Positions 31,535 through 40,409 of a DNA stretch of 52,400 bases are shown piece by piece. The position numbers and the translations under genes were made by a program. The stretch's first letter is position 1, and each line of letters opens with the position of its first letter. The DNA is from JADFRG01 sp046759305 (GTDB lineage Bacteria; Chloroflexota; Anaerolineae; Anaerolineales; E44-bin32), in contig JBHIBY010000010.1 of assembly GCA_046759305.1 (NCBI GenBank), positions 1-52,400 of the forward strand. The letters run 5' to 3'. The notes below the pieces were generated by a model. It ran no database searches. It had not been told where the DNA came from and saw only the letters and a list, made by a program, of their open reading frames with translations.

Positions 31535-32422
31535 TCACTCCCAGAAGTGTCGCTGCAGGACGGCACTGAACACCGCTCCGACATAGAGAATTGTTCCCGT
31601 CACAAAAGCCCACAGGATAAAGCCTATCAATGAGGCCAACGTTCCGTAGACCGCGCCCAGATTAGAGAGTCCGGATGTCAAGTACCAGCGAAAAACGGCC
31701 TGTGCTATGAGCCAAGCCAGACCTGCCAGCGCACCTCCCGCTAGCGAGGGTACGGCGGGAACTTTGTGATTGGGGAGCCAGCGATAGATAAGCCAAAAAA
31801 AGAGCGTTGCAGCCAAGAACGTGATCCACGCGTCGAGGCTGTCAAAAAGGGAAATCCCGTTCAGCAGCGGCAGAGCTTCAAGCGTGCTCAAGAAAATCAC
31901 AACGATAAAGAGGCCTGCCAATATCGTCACAGCAAGGATGCCCAGCAGCCGACGATGCCAAACCAGACGGCGCGGGACGTTCCAGATTTTGTTGAGGCTC
32001 ATTTCCAGGTTTGCAAAGAGCGACGAGGCAGACCAAAGCAGCACGACGAGGCTGATTACGCCAACGGTGCCTCGCCTGGCGAGCGTGTCCCCGATGGTCA
32101 CCTGCACAAAGTTCAGCACTTCTGGTACTGGAATGGCGCGTATCAAGAATTCGTCCAGCGCATCGCGCACCTCGGATCTCGATAATACGACGCCGCCCAG
32201 AGAGACCAAGAACAATAGCAGTGGGAAGATGGCGAGCAATCCATAGTAGGCCACGGCGGCGGCTCGCAGTGGAACCTCGAGTTGATCCACGCCCTCGACA
32301 GTCTCTTTGACCAACTCCCAAGCGATGCGCCAGGGAATCGCTCGACGAGGTTCACCCTCGGAGGAGAGTGATTCCTCCCCTTCAATGGTTGCAGCCTCGA
32401 TTTCGGATTCGGTCTCGCTCAT
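31535..32422 (-). CDS. YihY/BrkB-family inner membrane protein
   Basis: The 295-residue protein has an acidic N-terminal tail, then the YihY (Virul_fac_BrkB) core with six hydrophobic helices. Typical blocks are VPLRAAAVAYYGLLAIFPLLLFLVS, SLVVLLWSASSLFANLEMSLNKIW, a central pair of helices and a terminal GAVYGTLASLIGFILWAF. The family was once annotated as RNase BN by mistake; its role is unknown, with transport suggested. The stop overlaps the Shine-Dalgarno of the downstream amidohydrolase, so the two are probably co-transcribed. Confidence 0.9.
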   Translation of the reverse strand: MSETESEIEAATIEGEESLSSEGEPRRAIPWRIAWELVKETVEGVDQLEVPLRAAAVAYYGLLAIFPLLLFLVSLGGVVLSRSEVRDALDEFLIRAIPVPEVLNFVQVTIGDTLARRGTVGVISLVVLLWSASSLFANLEMSLNKIWNVPRRLVWHRRLLGILAVTILAGLFIVVIFLSTLEALPLLNGISLFDSLDAWITFLAATLFFWLIYRWLPNHKVPAVPSLAGGALAGLAWLIAQAVFRWYLTSGLSNLGAVYGTLASLIGFILWAFVTGTILYVGAVFSAVLQRHFWE

Positions 32423-32536
32423 ACGCGTGTTCTAGAAGTTCGCAAGCATTCCAATGAAGGGAGTTCGATACTCAAGTTCGGCCTCTGGTTGTATCGTCAC
32501 GGAGTGGCGGGACTATTGCGGTGTGCTCAGGGACGA

Positions 32537-33487
32537 TCACTCGTTGAAGAGTTCCCCCACCGAACGCCCTTCGTGTGCGCGCCGGATCACTTCCCCGAGC
32601 AACGGTGCGACGGAAAGGATCGTCATGTTGTCGAGGCGCTTCTCATCCGGGATATCCACCGTGTTGGTCATGACAATTTCCTTGAGCGGCAGCTCGCGGA
32701 AATTGTCGACCGCGGGGGGAACGAGTAGCGGATGCGCGAATGATAGTGAGATATCGAGCGCTCCGTGGCGCTTCAGGATCTCAACTGCTTCCACCACAGA
32801 GCCGCCGGTGAGCACTTCGTCGTCGACCAGGATGACGTTGCAATCTTCCACATCGCCAATCACAGATGTCGCTCGAGCTCGAGGGTCGTCTTGCTTGCGG
32901 CGCTTCTCAACGAAGGCGAGCGGAGTCCCGAGTTTGGCGGCGAAGTTGCGGCCTTTCTTCGCGAATCCGAGATCGACCGTAGAGATCACAGTATTCTCAA
33001 GGTCTTGACCAATGAAGTAGTCGCTCAGGAGGTGAAACGCGGTCAGGACATCGCCCGGGATCGAAAAGAAACCCTGGATCTGACCCGCATGCAGATCAAT
33101 CGTCATATAGCGATCCGCACCAGCCACTTCGATCATGTCGGCCAACAAACGGGCTCCAATTGGAACGCGCGGTTGATCCTTCTTATCGGAGCGAGCATAA
33201 GACATGTAAGGAATCACGGCCGTGATTCGACCCGCTGAATCTCGCTTGAGCGTGTCGATCATAAGTAGCATTTCCATGATGTTCCGGTGCACAGGGGTGT
33301 TGAGCGATTGCACCAGGTAAACATCTTGCCCTCTCACACTTCCATGAAGCCGTGGCAGAAGGTTCTGATTGGCAAACTCAATCAGATCGTAGTCAATCAG
33401 CGGAAGTGACAGATACTCTGCAATTTCGCTCGCCAACCCTTGGCTCGCGGATCCCGCAAAAAGCATTATGTCGCCATATCCGTACAT
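32537..33487 (-). CDS. prs: Ribose-phosphate pyrophosphokinase
   Basis: The ATG at 33487 gives 316 residues, the usual length, and follows AAGGTGGG by four bases (an in-frame ATG at 33502 is the alternative). The enzyme makes PRPP from ribose 5-phosphate and ATP. Motifs: FAGSASQGLASEIAEYL, GQDVYLVQS, PYMSYARSDKK, the PRPP-family catalytic segment DLHAGQIQGFF and the flexible loop FVEKRRKQDDPR. The PRPP-binding loop reads VILVDDEVLTGGSVVEA instead of the more common VDDxxDTGGT, a mild divergence. It supplies PRPP for nucleotide, His and Trp synthesis and salvage. Confidence 0.93.
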   Translation of the reverse strand: MYGYGDIMLFAGSASQGLASEIAEYLSLPLIDYDLIEFANQNLLPRLHGSVRGQDVYLVQSLNTPVHRNIMEMLLMIDTLKRDSAGRITAVIPYMSYARSDKKDQPRVPIGARLLADMIEVAGADRYMTIDLHAGQIQGFFSIPGDVLTAFHLLSDYFIGQDLENTVISTVDLGFAKKGRNFAAKLGTPLAFVEKRRKQDDPRARATSVIGDVEDCNVILVDDEVLTGGSVVEAVEILKRHGALDISLSFAHPLLVPPAVDNFRELPLKEIVMTNTVDIPDEKRLDNMTILSVAPLLGEVIRRAHEGRSVGELFNE

Positions 33488-33547
33488 GGTTCCCACCTTC
33501 ATTCTGGGTTCAGTTCTTGTAGGTCGAATCATAAATGACCTCCGCCA

Positions 33548-34486
33548 TCAAGCCGCATCTCTCAGAAGCTCCTCTATGGCCTGCATCGGCGAGAGCTCGC
33601 GCTCAATCACCCGTTCGACCGCACGGTCGAACGCACCGTCCGGATGCGCCTCCCGAAACCGGTTGATCAATCGGTATCGAAGGAGCCGCTCCATCTCTCG
33701 AGCCACTCGTGCGCGATCTCGCTGCTCTCTGCCGCCGGTGTCCTGCAAATGCTCCCAGTGCTCTTCAATCCGGGTGGCCAACTCCGGGATTCCGTCGCCC
33801 TTCTCAGCGCTAGTTAACAGGAGGGGCGTGATCCACTCTGTTGGCGCCGATCCAAGCTCAAGGGCTGCCCTCAGAGCTCTGGCGGTGTTCTCTGCGCCGG
33901 GTAGATCGGATTTGTTGACGATCAAAATATCGGCGATCTCGAGCAAACCGGCCTTCAGCGCCTGAACTGCGTCCCCCAAGCCCGGAGCTTCCAGCACCAG
34001 GACGGTATGTGCTGCGCCGGCCACGTCCACCTCTGCCTGGCCCGTTCCGACGGTCTCGATCAAAATCTTGTGGAACCCTGCGGCATCCAAAGCATCCACT
34101 ACGCTGGAGGTTGTCGCGGATAAGCCACCCAAGGCGCCGCGGTTTGCCATGCTGCGGATGAAAATTCCCGAATCACCGGATAGGTCGCGCATACGGATGC
34201 GATCGCCGAGTATCGCGCCGCCGGTAAATGGGCTCGTAGGATCTACTGCGACGATAGCCACCAGCGGTGCATTGTTTTGCGCTCTGAGATGCAGCGTGAG
34301 TCGATTGACCAGCACAGACTTCCCGGTCCCAGGTGCACCGGTTACTCCAATGCGATGGGCAGCACCTGTCGAGGCGTGTAGTTCTGAAAGCGCTTCCTGA
34401 CCTTCTTGGGAATTGTTCTCTATGAGGGTGAGAAGACGGGCGAGCGCAAGCTTGTCACCGGATCGAACTCGCTCCGCGAGCTTCAA
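33548..34486 (-). CDS. meaB: MeaB/ArgK-type GTPase chaperone of methylmalonyl-CoA mutase
   Basis: The start is a TTG at 34484-34486, seven bases after GAGGG and just after the stop of the mutase B12 subunit; this gives 312 residues. Motifs: the P-loop GVTGAPGTGKSVLVNRL, VAVDPTSPFTGGAILGDRIRM, ETVGTGQAEVDV (Walker B/switch II), and NKSDLPGAENTARAL (guanine specificity). MeaB loads adenosylcobalamin into the mutase and protects or reactivates it. Direct coupling to the B12-binding subunit supports this role over arginine transport (the old ArgK name). Confidence 0.93.
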   Translation of the reverse strand: MKLAERVRSGDKLALARLLTLIENNSQEGQEALSELHASTGAAHRIGVTGAPGTGKSVLVNRLTLHLRAQNNAPLVAIVAVDPTSPFTGGAILGDRIRMRDLSGDSGIFIRSMANRGALGGLSATTSSVVDALDAAGFHKILIETVGTGQAEVDVAGAAHTVLVLEAPGLGDAVQALKAGLLEIADILIVNKSDLPGAENTARALRAALELGSAPTEWITPLLLTSAEKGDGIPELATRIEEHWEHLQDTGGREQRDRARVAREMERLLRYRLINRFREAHPDGAFDRAVERVIERELSPMQAIEELLRDAA

Positions 34487-34490
34487 ACGC

Positions 34491-34904
34491 TCAGCCCTCT
34501 GTAGGAGCAGCGGCGATTGCTCCTTGGAAGTGCTCGATAACCTCTGTAGTGCTCGTGCCCGGTCCGAAAATACCGGCGACACCCAGCTTTTCAAGCTTCG
34601 GTCGATCTTCGTCTGGGATGATGCCTCCGACCATGACCTTGACCGTCTCCTGCCCCTGGTTCCTCAGGAGCTCCATCACGCGGGGCACTAGAGTCATATG
34701 TGCTCCAGAGAGCACGGACAAGCCGATGATCTGGACGTCTTCCTGTAGGGCGGCTTCTGCGATCATCTCAGGCGTCTGCCTGAGGCCGGTGTAGATCACT
34801 TCAAAGCCTGCCTCGCGCAAAGCACGTGCGATGACCTTTGCACCGCGGTCATGGCCGTCGAGGCCGGGCTTCGCTACCAGGACCCGAATCTTGGTTTCTG
34901 GCAT
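34491..34904 (-). CDS. Methylmalonyl-CoA mutase small/C-terminal cobalamin-binding subunit
   Basis: The 137-residue protein is a stand-alone B12-binding domain: RVLVAKPGLDGHDRGAKVIA holds the DxHxxG motif whose His binds cobalt, followed by the conserved SGAHMTLVPRVMELL and MVGGIIPDEDRPKLE. In some bacteria and archaea the mutase catalytic and cobalamin domains are separate chains. The large catalytic subunit is not in the window. It would take part in propionyl-CoA metabolism or a related acyl-CoA isomerisation. Confidence 0.92.
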   Translation of the reverse strand: MPETKIRVLVAKPGLDGHDRGAKVIARALREAGFEVIYTGLRQTPEMIAEAALQEDVQIIGLSVLSGAHMTLVPRVMELLRNQGQETVKVMVGGIIPDEDRPKLEKLGVAGIFGPGTSTTEVIEHFQGAIAAAPTEG

Positions 34905-34957
34905 ACGGCTGCCTAGTATACCTTAGCGGCTTTCCGGCTCTTCAGGCGGAATCACCA

Positions 34958-35971
34958 CTAGAGTTCCAACCTATATACGCCCATGGCCTCTCGTACCCTG
35001 TCCATAGTCTCGCCTGCAACTTCCCGAGCACGGCGGGTACCTTCAGCGAGGATTTCTTCGACCTCTTCCGGGCGTTGCTCATAGGCCGCTCGCCGTTCGC
35101 GCAACGGTCCTAGGAACTCATTGATCGCCGCACTCAGCTTCTGCTTGACCTCAACATCTCCAACCTTCCCCTTGCGGTAGCGGCTCTTGAGCTCTTCGAC
35201 TTCATCCGCGTTGGGATTGAAGGCATCGTGGTAAATGAATACGGGGTTGCCCTCGACCGTTCCAGGCACATCGGCAGACACTCGCTTGGGGTCGGTATAC
35301 ATCTTCTTGACCTTCTGCTCGACGGTCTCCGTGTCGTCAGCGAGCAGGATAGCGTTTTCGAGCGACTTGCTCATCTTGGCCTGGCCATCGGTTCCGACGA
35401 GCGTCGGCACATCGCCTACTAGCGCCTCCGGAAGCGGGAAGACTTCACCGTACAGGCGATTGAACCGCCGTGCGATCTCGCGGCTGATCTCAACGTGCGC
35501 CTCGTTGTCTTTGCCTACTGGAACAAGGTGTGCGCGGGGCAGCAGGATATCAGCTGCCTGCAGCACTGGATATCCTAAGAGCCCGAAGGGCATCGCATCC
35601 AGGTTCTCGGCACGCGCCATGTCCTTTAGGCTTGGCAGGCGCTCCAGCCGCGGCACAGTCACCAGCATCTCAAAGATGAGGTTGAGCTCATAGGTCTCCG
35701 GGACTCCCGATTGAAGGAAGATCGTGGATTTCTCCGGATCGATCCCGGCTGCTAGATAGTCCAGCATCACCTCGCGCACGTTGCTGCCTACCTGCGAGAT
35801 GTGCTCACGCTCCGGCTGTGTTGTCAGCGTATGCAGGTCGGCGATGATGAAAAAGCATTCATACGTGTCCTGCAGTTTCAATCGATTCTCCAGAGAACCC
35901 ACGTAATGTCCAAGGTGCAGCCGGCCTGTAGGCCGGTCGCCAGTTAGGATCCGTTTCCGTTTGTCACTCAT
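34958..35971 (-). CDS. trpS: Tryptophan-tRNA ligase
   Basis: The 337-residue class I synthetase has the HIGH-type motif in GDRPTGRLHLGHYVGSL and KMSKS in GQAKMSKSLENAI, with VPVGKDNEAHVEISREIARR in the Rossmann core, and a normal C-terminal helical domain. It charges tRNA-Trp in the cytoplasm. The ATG is preceded by a strong promoter only nine bases upstream and no Shine-Dalgarno, so its mRNA is probably leaderless. No T-box leader is present. Confidence 0.95.
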   Translation of the reverse strand: MSDKRKRILTGDRPTGRLHLGHYVGSLENRLKLQDTYECFFIIADLHTLTTQPEREHISQVGSNVREVMLDYLAAGIDPEKSTIFLQSGVPETYELNLIFEMLVTVPRLERLPSLKDMARAENLDAMPFGLLGYPVLQAADILLPRAHLVPVGKDNEAHVEISREIARRFNRLYGEVFPLPEALVGDVPTLVGTDGQAKMSKSLENAILLADDTETVEQKVKKMYTDPKRVSADVPGTVEGNPVFIYHDAFNPNADEVEELKSRYRKGKVGDVEVKQKLSAAINEFLGPLRERRAAYEQRPEEVEEILAEGTRRAREVAGETMDRVREAMGVYRLEL

Positions 35972-35980
35972 GATGGTGGA

Positions 35981-36009
35981 AGAATACGCGGCAGTTTGCA
36001 GGCTGTCAA
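35981..36009 (-). promoter_or_regulatory. Consensus promoter of trpS with leaderless geometry
   Basis: On the minus strand TTGACA (36004-36009), 17 bp spacer, TATTCT (35981-35986). The trpS ATG ends at 35971, nine bases after the -10 box, so transcription would start within about three bases of the start codon. Confidence 0.7.
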
Positions 36010-36150
36010 TGGAATAGTATCAAAGTCCAACCGAATGGAGGAGTCGCTGGTTGCAGATAGTAGGAGAAGACTTCGCAGACTGCCAATGGATCGCCCTAAT
36101 CGTCCTTCCGGCAGAAGGAGCAGCTGCTTGCGAATAGGAGGAATCAAAAA

Positions 36151-36168
36151 CCGGGCGCCAACGCCCGG
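36151..36168 (-). terminator. Rho-independent terminator of trxA
   Basis: CCGGGCG (36151-36157) pairs with CGCCCGG (36162-36168) around a four-base loop; on the minus strand it is followed by TTTTTG. It lies 25 bp after the trxA stop. Confidence 0.85.
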
Positions 36169-36192
36169 CATGTGGTCTCACTAGAGTGATTT

Positions 36193-36528
36193 TTAAGCTG
36201 CCTTGTCGAGGTGAGGCTCGAACTTATGAACGATACGGTGCTTCGGCTGATAGCCCTGCATTCTCTCCAGCGGCTCGCCGTCCTTGAAGAGTATTAACGT
36301 CGGCAAGCCGAATACCTGGTACTGCATCGTGGTTTCCGTATTCCGATCGGCGTCCATCTTTACGAACTTGACTTTACCGTCCCATTCGCCGGCAAGTTCA
36401 TCAACCACGGGGTCAAGCTGCTTACACGGATGACACCAATCCGCTCCAAAGTCGACGACCACCGGCAAATCGGCCCTCAGAACTTCGGATTCAAACGAAT
36501 CTTCTTCTAACTCGGGAATATCAGCCAT
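36193..36528 (-). CDS. trxA: Thioredoxin
   Basis: The 111-residue protein is a classical thioredoxin with active site FGADWCHPCKQLDP (WCHPC rather than WCGPC) and the cis-Pro loop FGLPTLILFKDG. It has no signal peptide, so it is the cytoplasmic disulfide reductase, reduced by thioredoxin reductase (not in the window). GAGGTAAG precedes the ATG. It has its own terminator and is divergent from hrcA. Confidence 0.93.
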   Translation of the reverse strand: MADIPELEEDSFESEVLRADLPVVVDFGADWCHPCKQLDPVVDELAGEWDGKVKFVKMDADRNTETTMQYQVFGLPTLILFKDGEPLERMQGYQPKHRIVHKFEPHLDKAA

Positions 36529-36672
36529 TCTTACCTCGAAAACTATGGATTGGACGCTCGGCGTCGCAGTTTACTGGACACGCCTGCGCCTTGTCAAGCT
36601 ACTCGATGTGCCTATGTCGTAGGCCTTAGACAGGGCTGGAGACCGCTATCTTACACTACAACCTACCCCCTA

Positions 36673-36702
36673 TTGACGCTCTTTGCGGCGCCATGGTAAA
36701 CT
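36673..36702 (+). promoter_or_regulatory. Promoter of the hrcA-grpE-dnaK-dnaJ operon
   Basis: TTGACG (36673-36678) and TAAACT (36697-36702) with an 18-bp spacer lie just upstream of the CIRCE element, as expected for a HrcA-repressed sigma-70 promoter. Confidence 0.65.
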
Positions 36703-36715
36703 GAATCTCGCTTTG

Positions 36716-36742
36716 TTAGCACTCTCATCTTGAGAGTGCTAA
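36716..36742. promoter_or_regulatory. CIRCE operator (HrcA-binding site)
   Basis: TTAGCACTC (36716-36724), nine-base spacer, GAGTGCTAA (36734-36742): a perfect match to the CIRCE consensus. HrcA binds it and represses chaperone genes until heat shock draws off the GroE that keeps HrcA folded. Confidence 0.97.
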
Positions 36743-36762
36743 ATATTTAGTCAGTAGGCACG

Positions 36763-37800
36763 ATGACCAGCGAAAGCCTTACGGAACGCCAAGAGACGGT
36801 GCTGGCGCTCGTTGTACACGAGTATATTGAGCGCGCGCGGCCGGTCGGCTCCAAGCGGCTGGTCGATCGGTACAGTTTAGGGGTCAGCTCCGCGACGGTG
36901 CGAAACGATATGGCCGTCCTGACCGAGACCGGTTACCTAAGACAGCCGCATACCTCCGCTGGGCGTGTCCCAACAGAACAGGGATATCGCTACTTCGTAG
37001 CAAGATTGCTGGGCGATACGGATCTTCCCGCCAGCGAGAAGCGACTCATCAGCCATCAGTTCCACCAAATGCGTGGCGATGTGGACGAATGGGTGCGGCT
37101 AGCAGCTTCTGTTTTAGCCACCCAGAGCAGAGTCGCATCGCTGGTCACCATTCCCCTGCCCGACCGGACAATCTTCAAACACCTGGAGCTGATCGGCACA
37201 CAGGGCCGTCAGGTCCTGATGGTGCTTGTTCTGGAGGGGGGCGATGTGAGACAGCAGATGCTCACCCTGTCAGAGGCGATCGGGCAGGCGCAGCTGCGGC
37301 AGACTGCGGAGCAGATCACGGCTGCTTGCGAGGGCCTGGATGCGAATGGAGTCAAGGCACAGTCGTCTCGATTCGATGTGCTTGGGAAAGAGATTGCTAG
37401 CCTGGTCGCCGAGGTCTTAGAGCGCGCGGATGAGTTCTCGGCGGGCGAGATCCATCGAGATGGCTTGGCGAACGTACTTGCGCAGCCGGAATTTTCGAAT
37501 ACGGATCAAGGAAGAAACGCCCTGAAGCTGCTCGAAGAGCGCAGTTTGTTGGAAGAAGTCCTGGCCAAGGCGCTGAGTCCAACCGTGGGCGGCGTTCAAG
37601 TAGTTATCGGGGGTGAGGGCGCCTGGGAGGAACTGAGGGATTATTCAATGGTACTTGCTCGATATGGTGCAACGGGCTATGCCACCGGCACGCTTGGCGT
37701 GCTGGGCCCGACCCGCATGTCGTATGGACGGAGCATCTCCACCGTTCGATATGTGGCGGGTTTGATGAGTAACCTAGTAGTAGAAGCCTTTAATGCCTGA
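36763..37800 (+). CDS. hrcA: Heat-inducible transcription repressor HrcA
   Basis: The 345-residue repressor has the N-terminal winged helix (LVVHEYIERARPVGSKRLVDR, GVSSATVRNDMAVLTETGYL) and HTSAGRVPTEQGYRYFV, followed by the HrcA C-terminal domain with GPTRMSYGRSISTVRYVAGLM. It represses its own operon through the CIRCE element directly upstream. Its 3' end overlaps grpE by eight bases, so translation is coupled. Confidence 0.96.
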   Translation: MTSESLTERQETVLALVVHEYIERARPVGSKRLVDRYSLGVSSATVRNDMAVLTETGYLRQPHTSAGRVPTEQGYRYFVARLLGDTDLPASEKRLISHQFHQMRGDVDEWVRLAASVLATQSRVASLVTIPLPDRTIFKHLELIGTQGRQVLMVLVLEGGDVRQQMLTLSEAIGQAQLRQTAEQITAACEGLDANGVKAQSSRFDVLGKEIASLVAEVLERADEFSAGEIHRDGLANVLAQPEFSNTDQGRNALKLLEERSLLEEVLAKALSPTVGGVQVVIGGEGAWEELRDYSMVLARYGATGYATGTLGVLGPTRMSYGRSISTVRYVAGLMSNLVVEAFNA

Positions 37801-38452
37801 ACCGGAAAGGGAGCCTGTGAGCGATCAAGAATCTGGTAATTCGAAACCACAAGTCGAGACCGACGAAGAAGAATTACTGGCGCCATCGGAAACGGAGCAA
37901 GTCAAGACCGACGAGGAAGAAGGGTCAGAGACAGAGCAAGTTGAGCCCGCCCCCGATGGAGAGTCCGAACAGCCTGAGCTCGAACCATCCGAGATCATGC
38001 TGCAGCACGAGCTAGACCAGACGAAATCGCAGGCCCAGGAGTATTTGGAGGGCTGGCAACGGGCTCGCGCAGAGTTTGCCAACTACAAGAAGCGGGTGAC
38101 CCGCGATCAGGAAGAAGCTCGATTGAGAATCGCGGCGGAGACTCTTACAAAATACCTCGGTGTCATCGATGATCTTGAGCGAGCGTTGAAAGAACGCCCA
38201 GGTGACGGAGAAGCCGCTGCCTGGGCCGAAGGAATCGAACTGATCTACAAGAAGATGTACGGCGTGTTGGAGACCGAAGGGGTTGAACTCATTGACGCCG
38301 ATGGCGAGCATTTCGATCCCACAATGCATGAAGCCATCTCTCATGATGAGAGCGAAGATCATGAGGAAGGCGAGGTCATCGAAGTCGTACAGCCTGGTTA
38401 CCGCATGGGCGAACGAGTGCTTCGACCCGCAATGGTACGTGTCGCGAAGTAA
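37793..38452 (+). CDS. grpE: GrpE nucleotide exchange factor
   Basis: The 219-residue protein has a long acidic N-terminus (about 65 residues rich in Glu, Asp, Ser and Pro, longer than usual), the coiled-coil with LEGWQRARAEFANYKKRVTRDQ, and the beta-domain FDPTMHEAISHDES ... GEVIEVVQPGYRMGERVLRPAMVRVAK. It releases ADP from DnaK. The ATG overlaps the hrcA stop; a GTG at 37817 with AGGGAG upstream is an alternative start. Confidence 0.95.
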   Translation: MPEPEREPVSDQESGNSKPQVETDEEELLAPSETEQVKTDEEEGSETEQVEPAPDGESEQPELEPSEIMLQHELDQTKSQAQEYLEGWQRARAEFANYKKRVTRDQEEARLRIAAETLTKYLGVIDDLERALKERPGDGEAAAWAEGIELIYKKMYGVLETEGVELIDADGEHFDPTMHEAISHDESEDHEEGEVIEVVQPGYRMGERVLRPAMVRVAK

Positions 38453-38464
38453 GGTGCAGCAACC

Positions 38465-40336
38465 ATGAGCAAAATCATTGGGATTGACTTGGGTACGACG
38501 AACTCGGTGGTAGCCGTCATGGAAGGCGGTGAGCCAACCGTGATTACCTCCTCTGAGGGAAATCGACTGATTCCCTCGGTAGTTGCGGTGAACACCAAAA
38601 CAGGTGAGAGGTTGGTCGGCCAGGTCGCCAGGCGGCAGGCAATTGTGAATCCAGAGAACACAATCTTCTCCATCAAACGCTTCATGGGTCGCAAAAGCTC
38701 TGACGCGGAGGTGGCACGCGCCCTGGATCTGGTGCCATACAAGGTGACTTCAGCGTCGAATGGAGATGTGCGAGTGCATATGGGCGGCAAGGAATTTGCG
38801 CCGCCCGAAGTGTCGGCCATGATCCTGTCAAAGCTCAAGGCGGATGCGGAAGCATATTTAGGAGAGGGCGTTGCTCAGGCAGTGATCACCGTCCCGGCAT
38901 ATTTCAATGACTCTCAGCGGAACGCCACAAAGGACGCAGGGAAGATCGCGGGCTTGGAAGTACTGCGCATTATCAACGAGCCAACCGCTTCCTCTCTGGC
39001 CTACGGTCTCGACCGCAAAACGGACGAAACGATTGCTGTCTACGACCTGGGTGGTGGCACCTTTGATATCTCGATCCTTGACGTTGGAGACGGCGTCTTT
39101 GAGGTCAAGGCCACCAACGGGGATACTTTCCTCGGTGGAGATGATTTCGATCAACGGGTGATCGACTGGGTTGTGGATGAGTTTCAGAAGGATCAAGGAG
39201 TGGATCTACGGCAGGATCGGCAATCACTCCAGCGATTGCGCGAGGCAGCCGAAAAAGCCAAGATCGAGCTGTCCAGCGTCGCTGAAACCGAGATCAACCT
39301 GCCATTTATTACAGCTGATGCGAGTGGACCTAAACACCTCAATATGACCATCACGCGCGCCAAGCTGGAGCAGCTGACCGATGATTTGGTTGAGCGATCG
39401 GTGGGACCCTGCGAACAAGCCATGCGAGACGCGGATCTCAAACCTGAGGACATCGATGAGGTGATCCTGGTAGGCGGAATGACGCGTATGCCGGCGGTAC
39501 AGGAGACTGTAAAGCGTATCTTCGGAAAAGATCCTCACAAGGGGGTGAATCCGGACGAAGTTGTCGGAATTGGGGCCGCAATTCAAGCTGGAGTGCTAGG
39601 CGGAGAGGTCAAGGACATCCTGTTGTTGGACGTGACGCCTCTTACGCTGTCTATCGAAACCCTTGGTGGAGTAGCCACTGCATTGATCGAGCGCAATACT
39701 ACTATTCCTGCTCGAAAGACACAGGTGTTCTCCACCGCTGCTGACAATCAGGATGAAGTTGAGATCAACGTACTTCAAGGCGAACGATCCATGGCAGCCG
39801 ACAATAAGTCGCTCGGAAAATTCAGGCTAGATGGAATCCCTCCCGCCGCGCGGGGTGTTCCTCAGATTGAAGTGACCTTCGATATTGATGCGGACGGCAT
39901 CCTGAAGGTGGGTGCGACGGACCAGGCCACTGGACGCAGCCAGCACATCACGATCACCGCTTCCTCTGGTCTTACCGAAGACGAGGTCGAGCGGATGACC
40001 GAGGATGCAGAAGTACATGCCGCACATGATGAGGATCGAAAAGAGCGAGCCGAAGCTCGTAATGCGGCGGACAACACCATCTACAACGCCAAAAAGGCAT
40101 TGGCACGCCATGAACAGAATATCCCCGAAAACCTTCGCAACGACCTGCAACAGAAGATCCAGGAACTCGAGCTTGCATTGGATGAAGCTGCTACGGAGCG
40201 CCTTGAATCGATGACTCGCGAATTGTCGACTGCCGTTCAAGAGGCAATTGTGCGCGCAGGTGAGGCTACCGCGCAGCCCGTTGGCGGCAGTGAAGACGGG
40301 ACCGATGCAGTTGACGAGGAGATCCCTGAGGCTTAA
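38465..40336 (+). CDS. dnaK: Hsp70 chaperone DnaK
   Basis: The 623-residue chaperone starts IIGIDLGTTNSVVAV, includes VPAYFNDSQRNATKDAG, AVYDLGGGTFDISIL and VGGMTRMPAVQE of the ATPase domain, the linker-region LLLDVTPLTLSIETLGG, the substrate-binding beta domain and an alpha lid. AAGGTG precedes the ATG, and only 12 bp separate it from grpE. It folds proteins with GrpE and DnaJ from the same operon. Confidence 0.98.
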   Translation: MSKIIGIDLGTTNSVVAVMEGGEPTVITSSEGNRLIPSVVAVNTKTGERLVGQVARRQAIVNPENTIFSIKRFMGRKSSDAEVARALDLVPYKVTSASNGDVRVHMGGKEFAPPEVSAMILSKLKADAEAYLGEGVAQAVITVPAYFNDSQRNATKDAGKIAGLEVLRIINEPTASSLAYGLDRKTDETIAVYDLGGGTFDISILDVGDGVFEVKATNGDTFLGGDDFDQRVIDWVVDEFQKDQGVDLRQDRQSLQRLREAAEKAKIELSSVAETEINLPFITADASGPKHLNMTITRAKLEQLTDDLVERSVGPCEQAMRDADLKPEDIDEVILVGGMTRMPAVQETVKRIFGKDPHKGVNPDEVVGIGAAIQAGVLGGEVKDILLLDVTPLTLSIETLGGVATALIERNTTIPARKTQVFSTAADNQDEVEINVLQGERSMAADNKSLGKFRLDGIPPAARGVPQIEVTFDIDADGILKVGATDQATGRSQHITITASSGLTEDEVERMTEDAEVHAAHDEDRKERAEARNAADNTIYNAKKALARHEQNIPENLRNDLQQKIQELELALDEAATERLESMTRELSTAVQEAIVRAGEATAQPVGGSEDGTDAVDEEIPEA

Positions 40337-40409
40337 TAGGAAAAAAGCAATGAGAGTGCAGCTCCGCTACCTGACTACACCCAATGCCTTCGCCGTGTCT
40401 TAGCTAGCT

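Noticed and set aside
35972..36192. T-box or Trp-responsive leader for trpS
   Set aside because: No T-box or terminator/antiterminator pair was seen; the promoter sits directly at the start codon and the hairpin at 36151 belongs to trxA.
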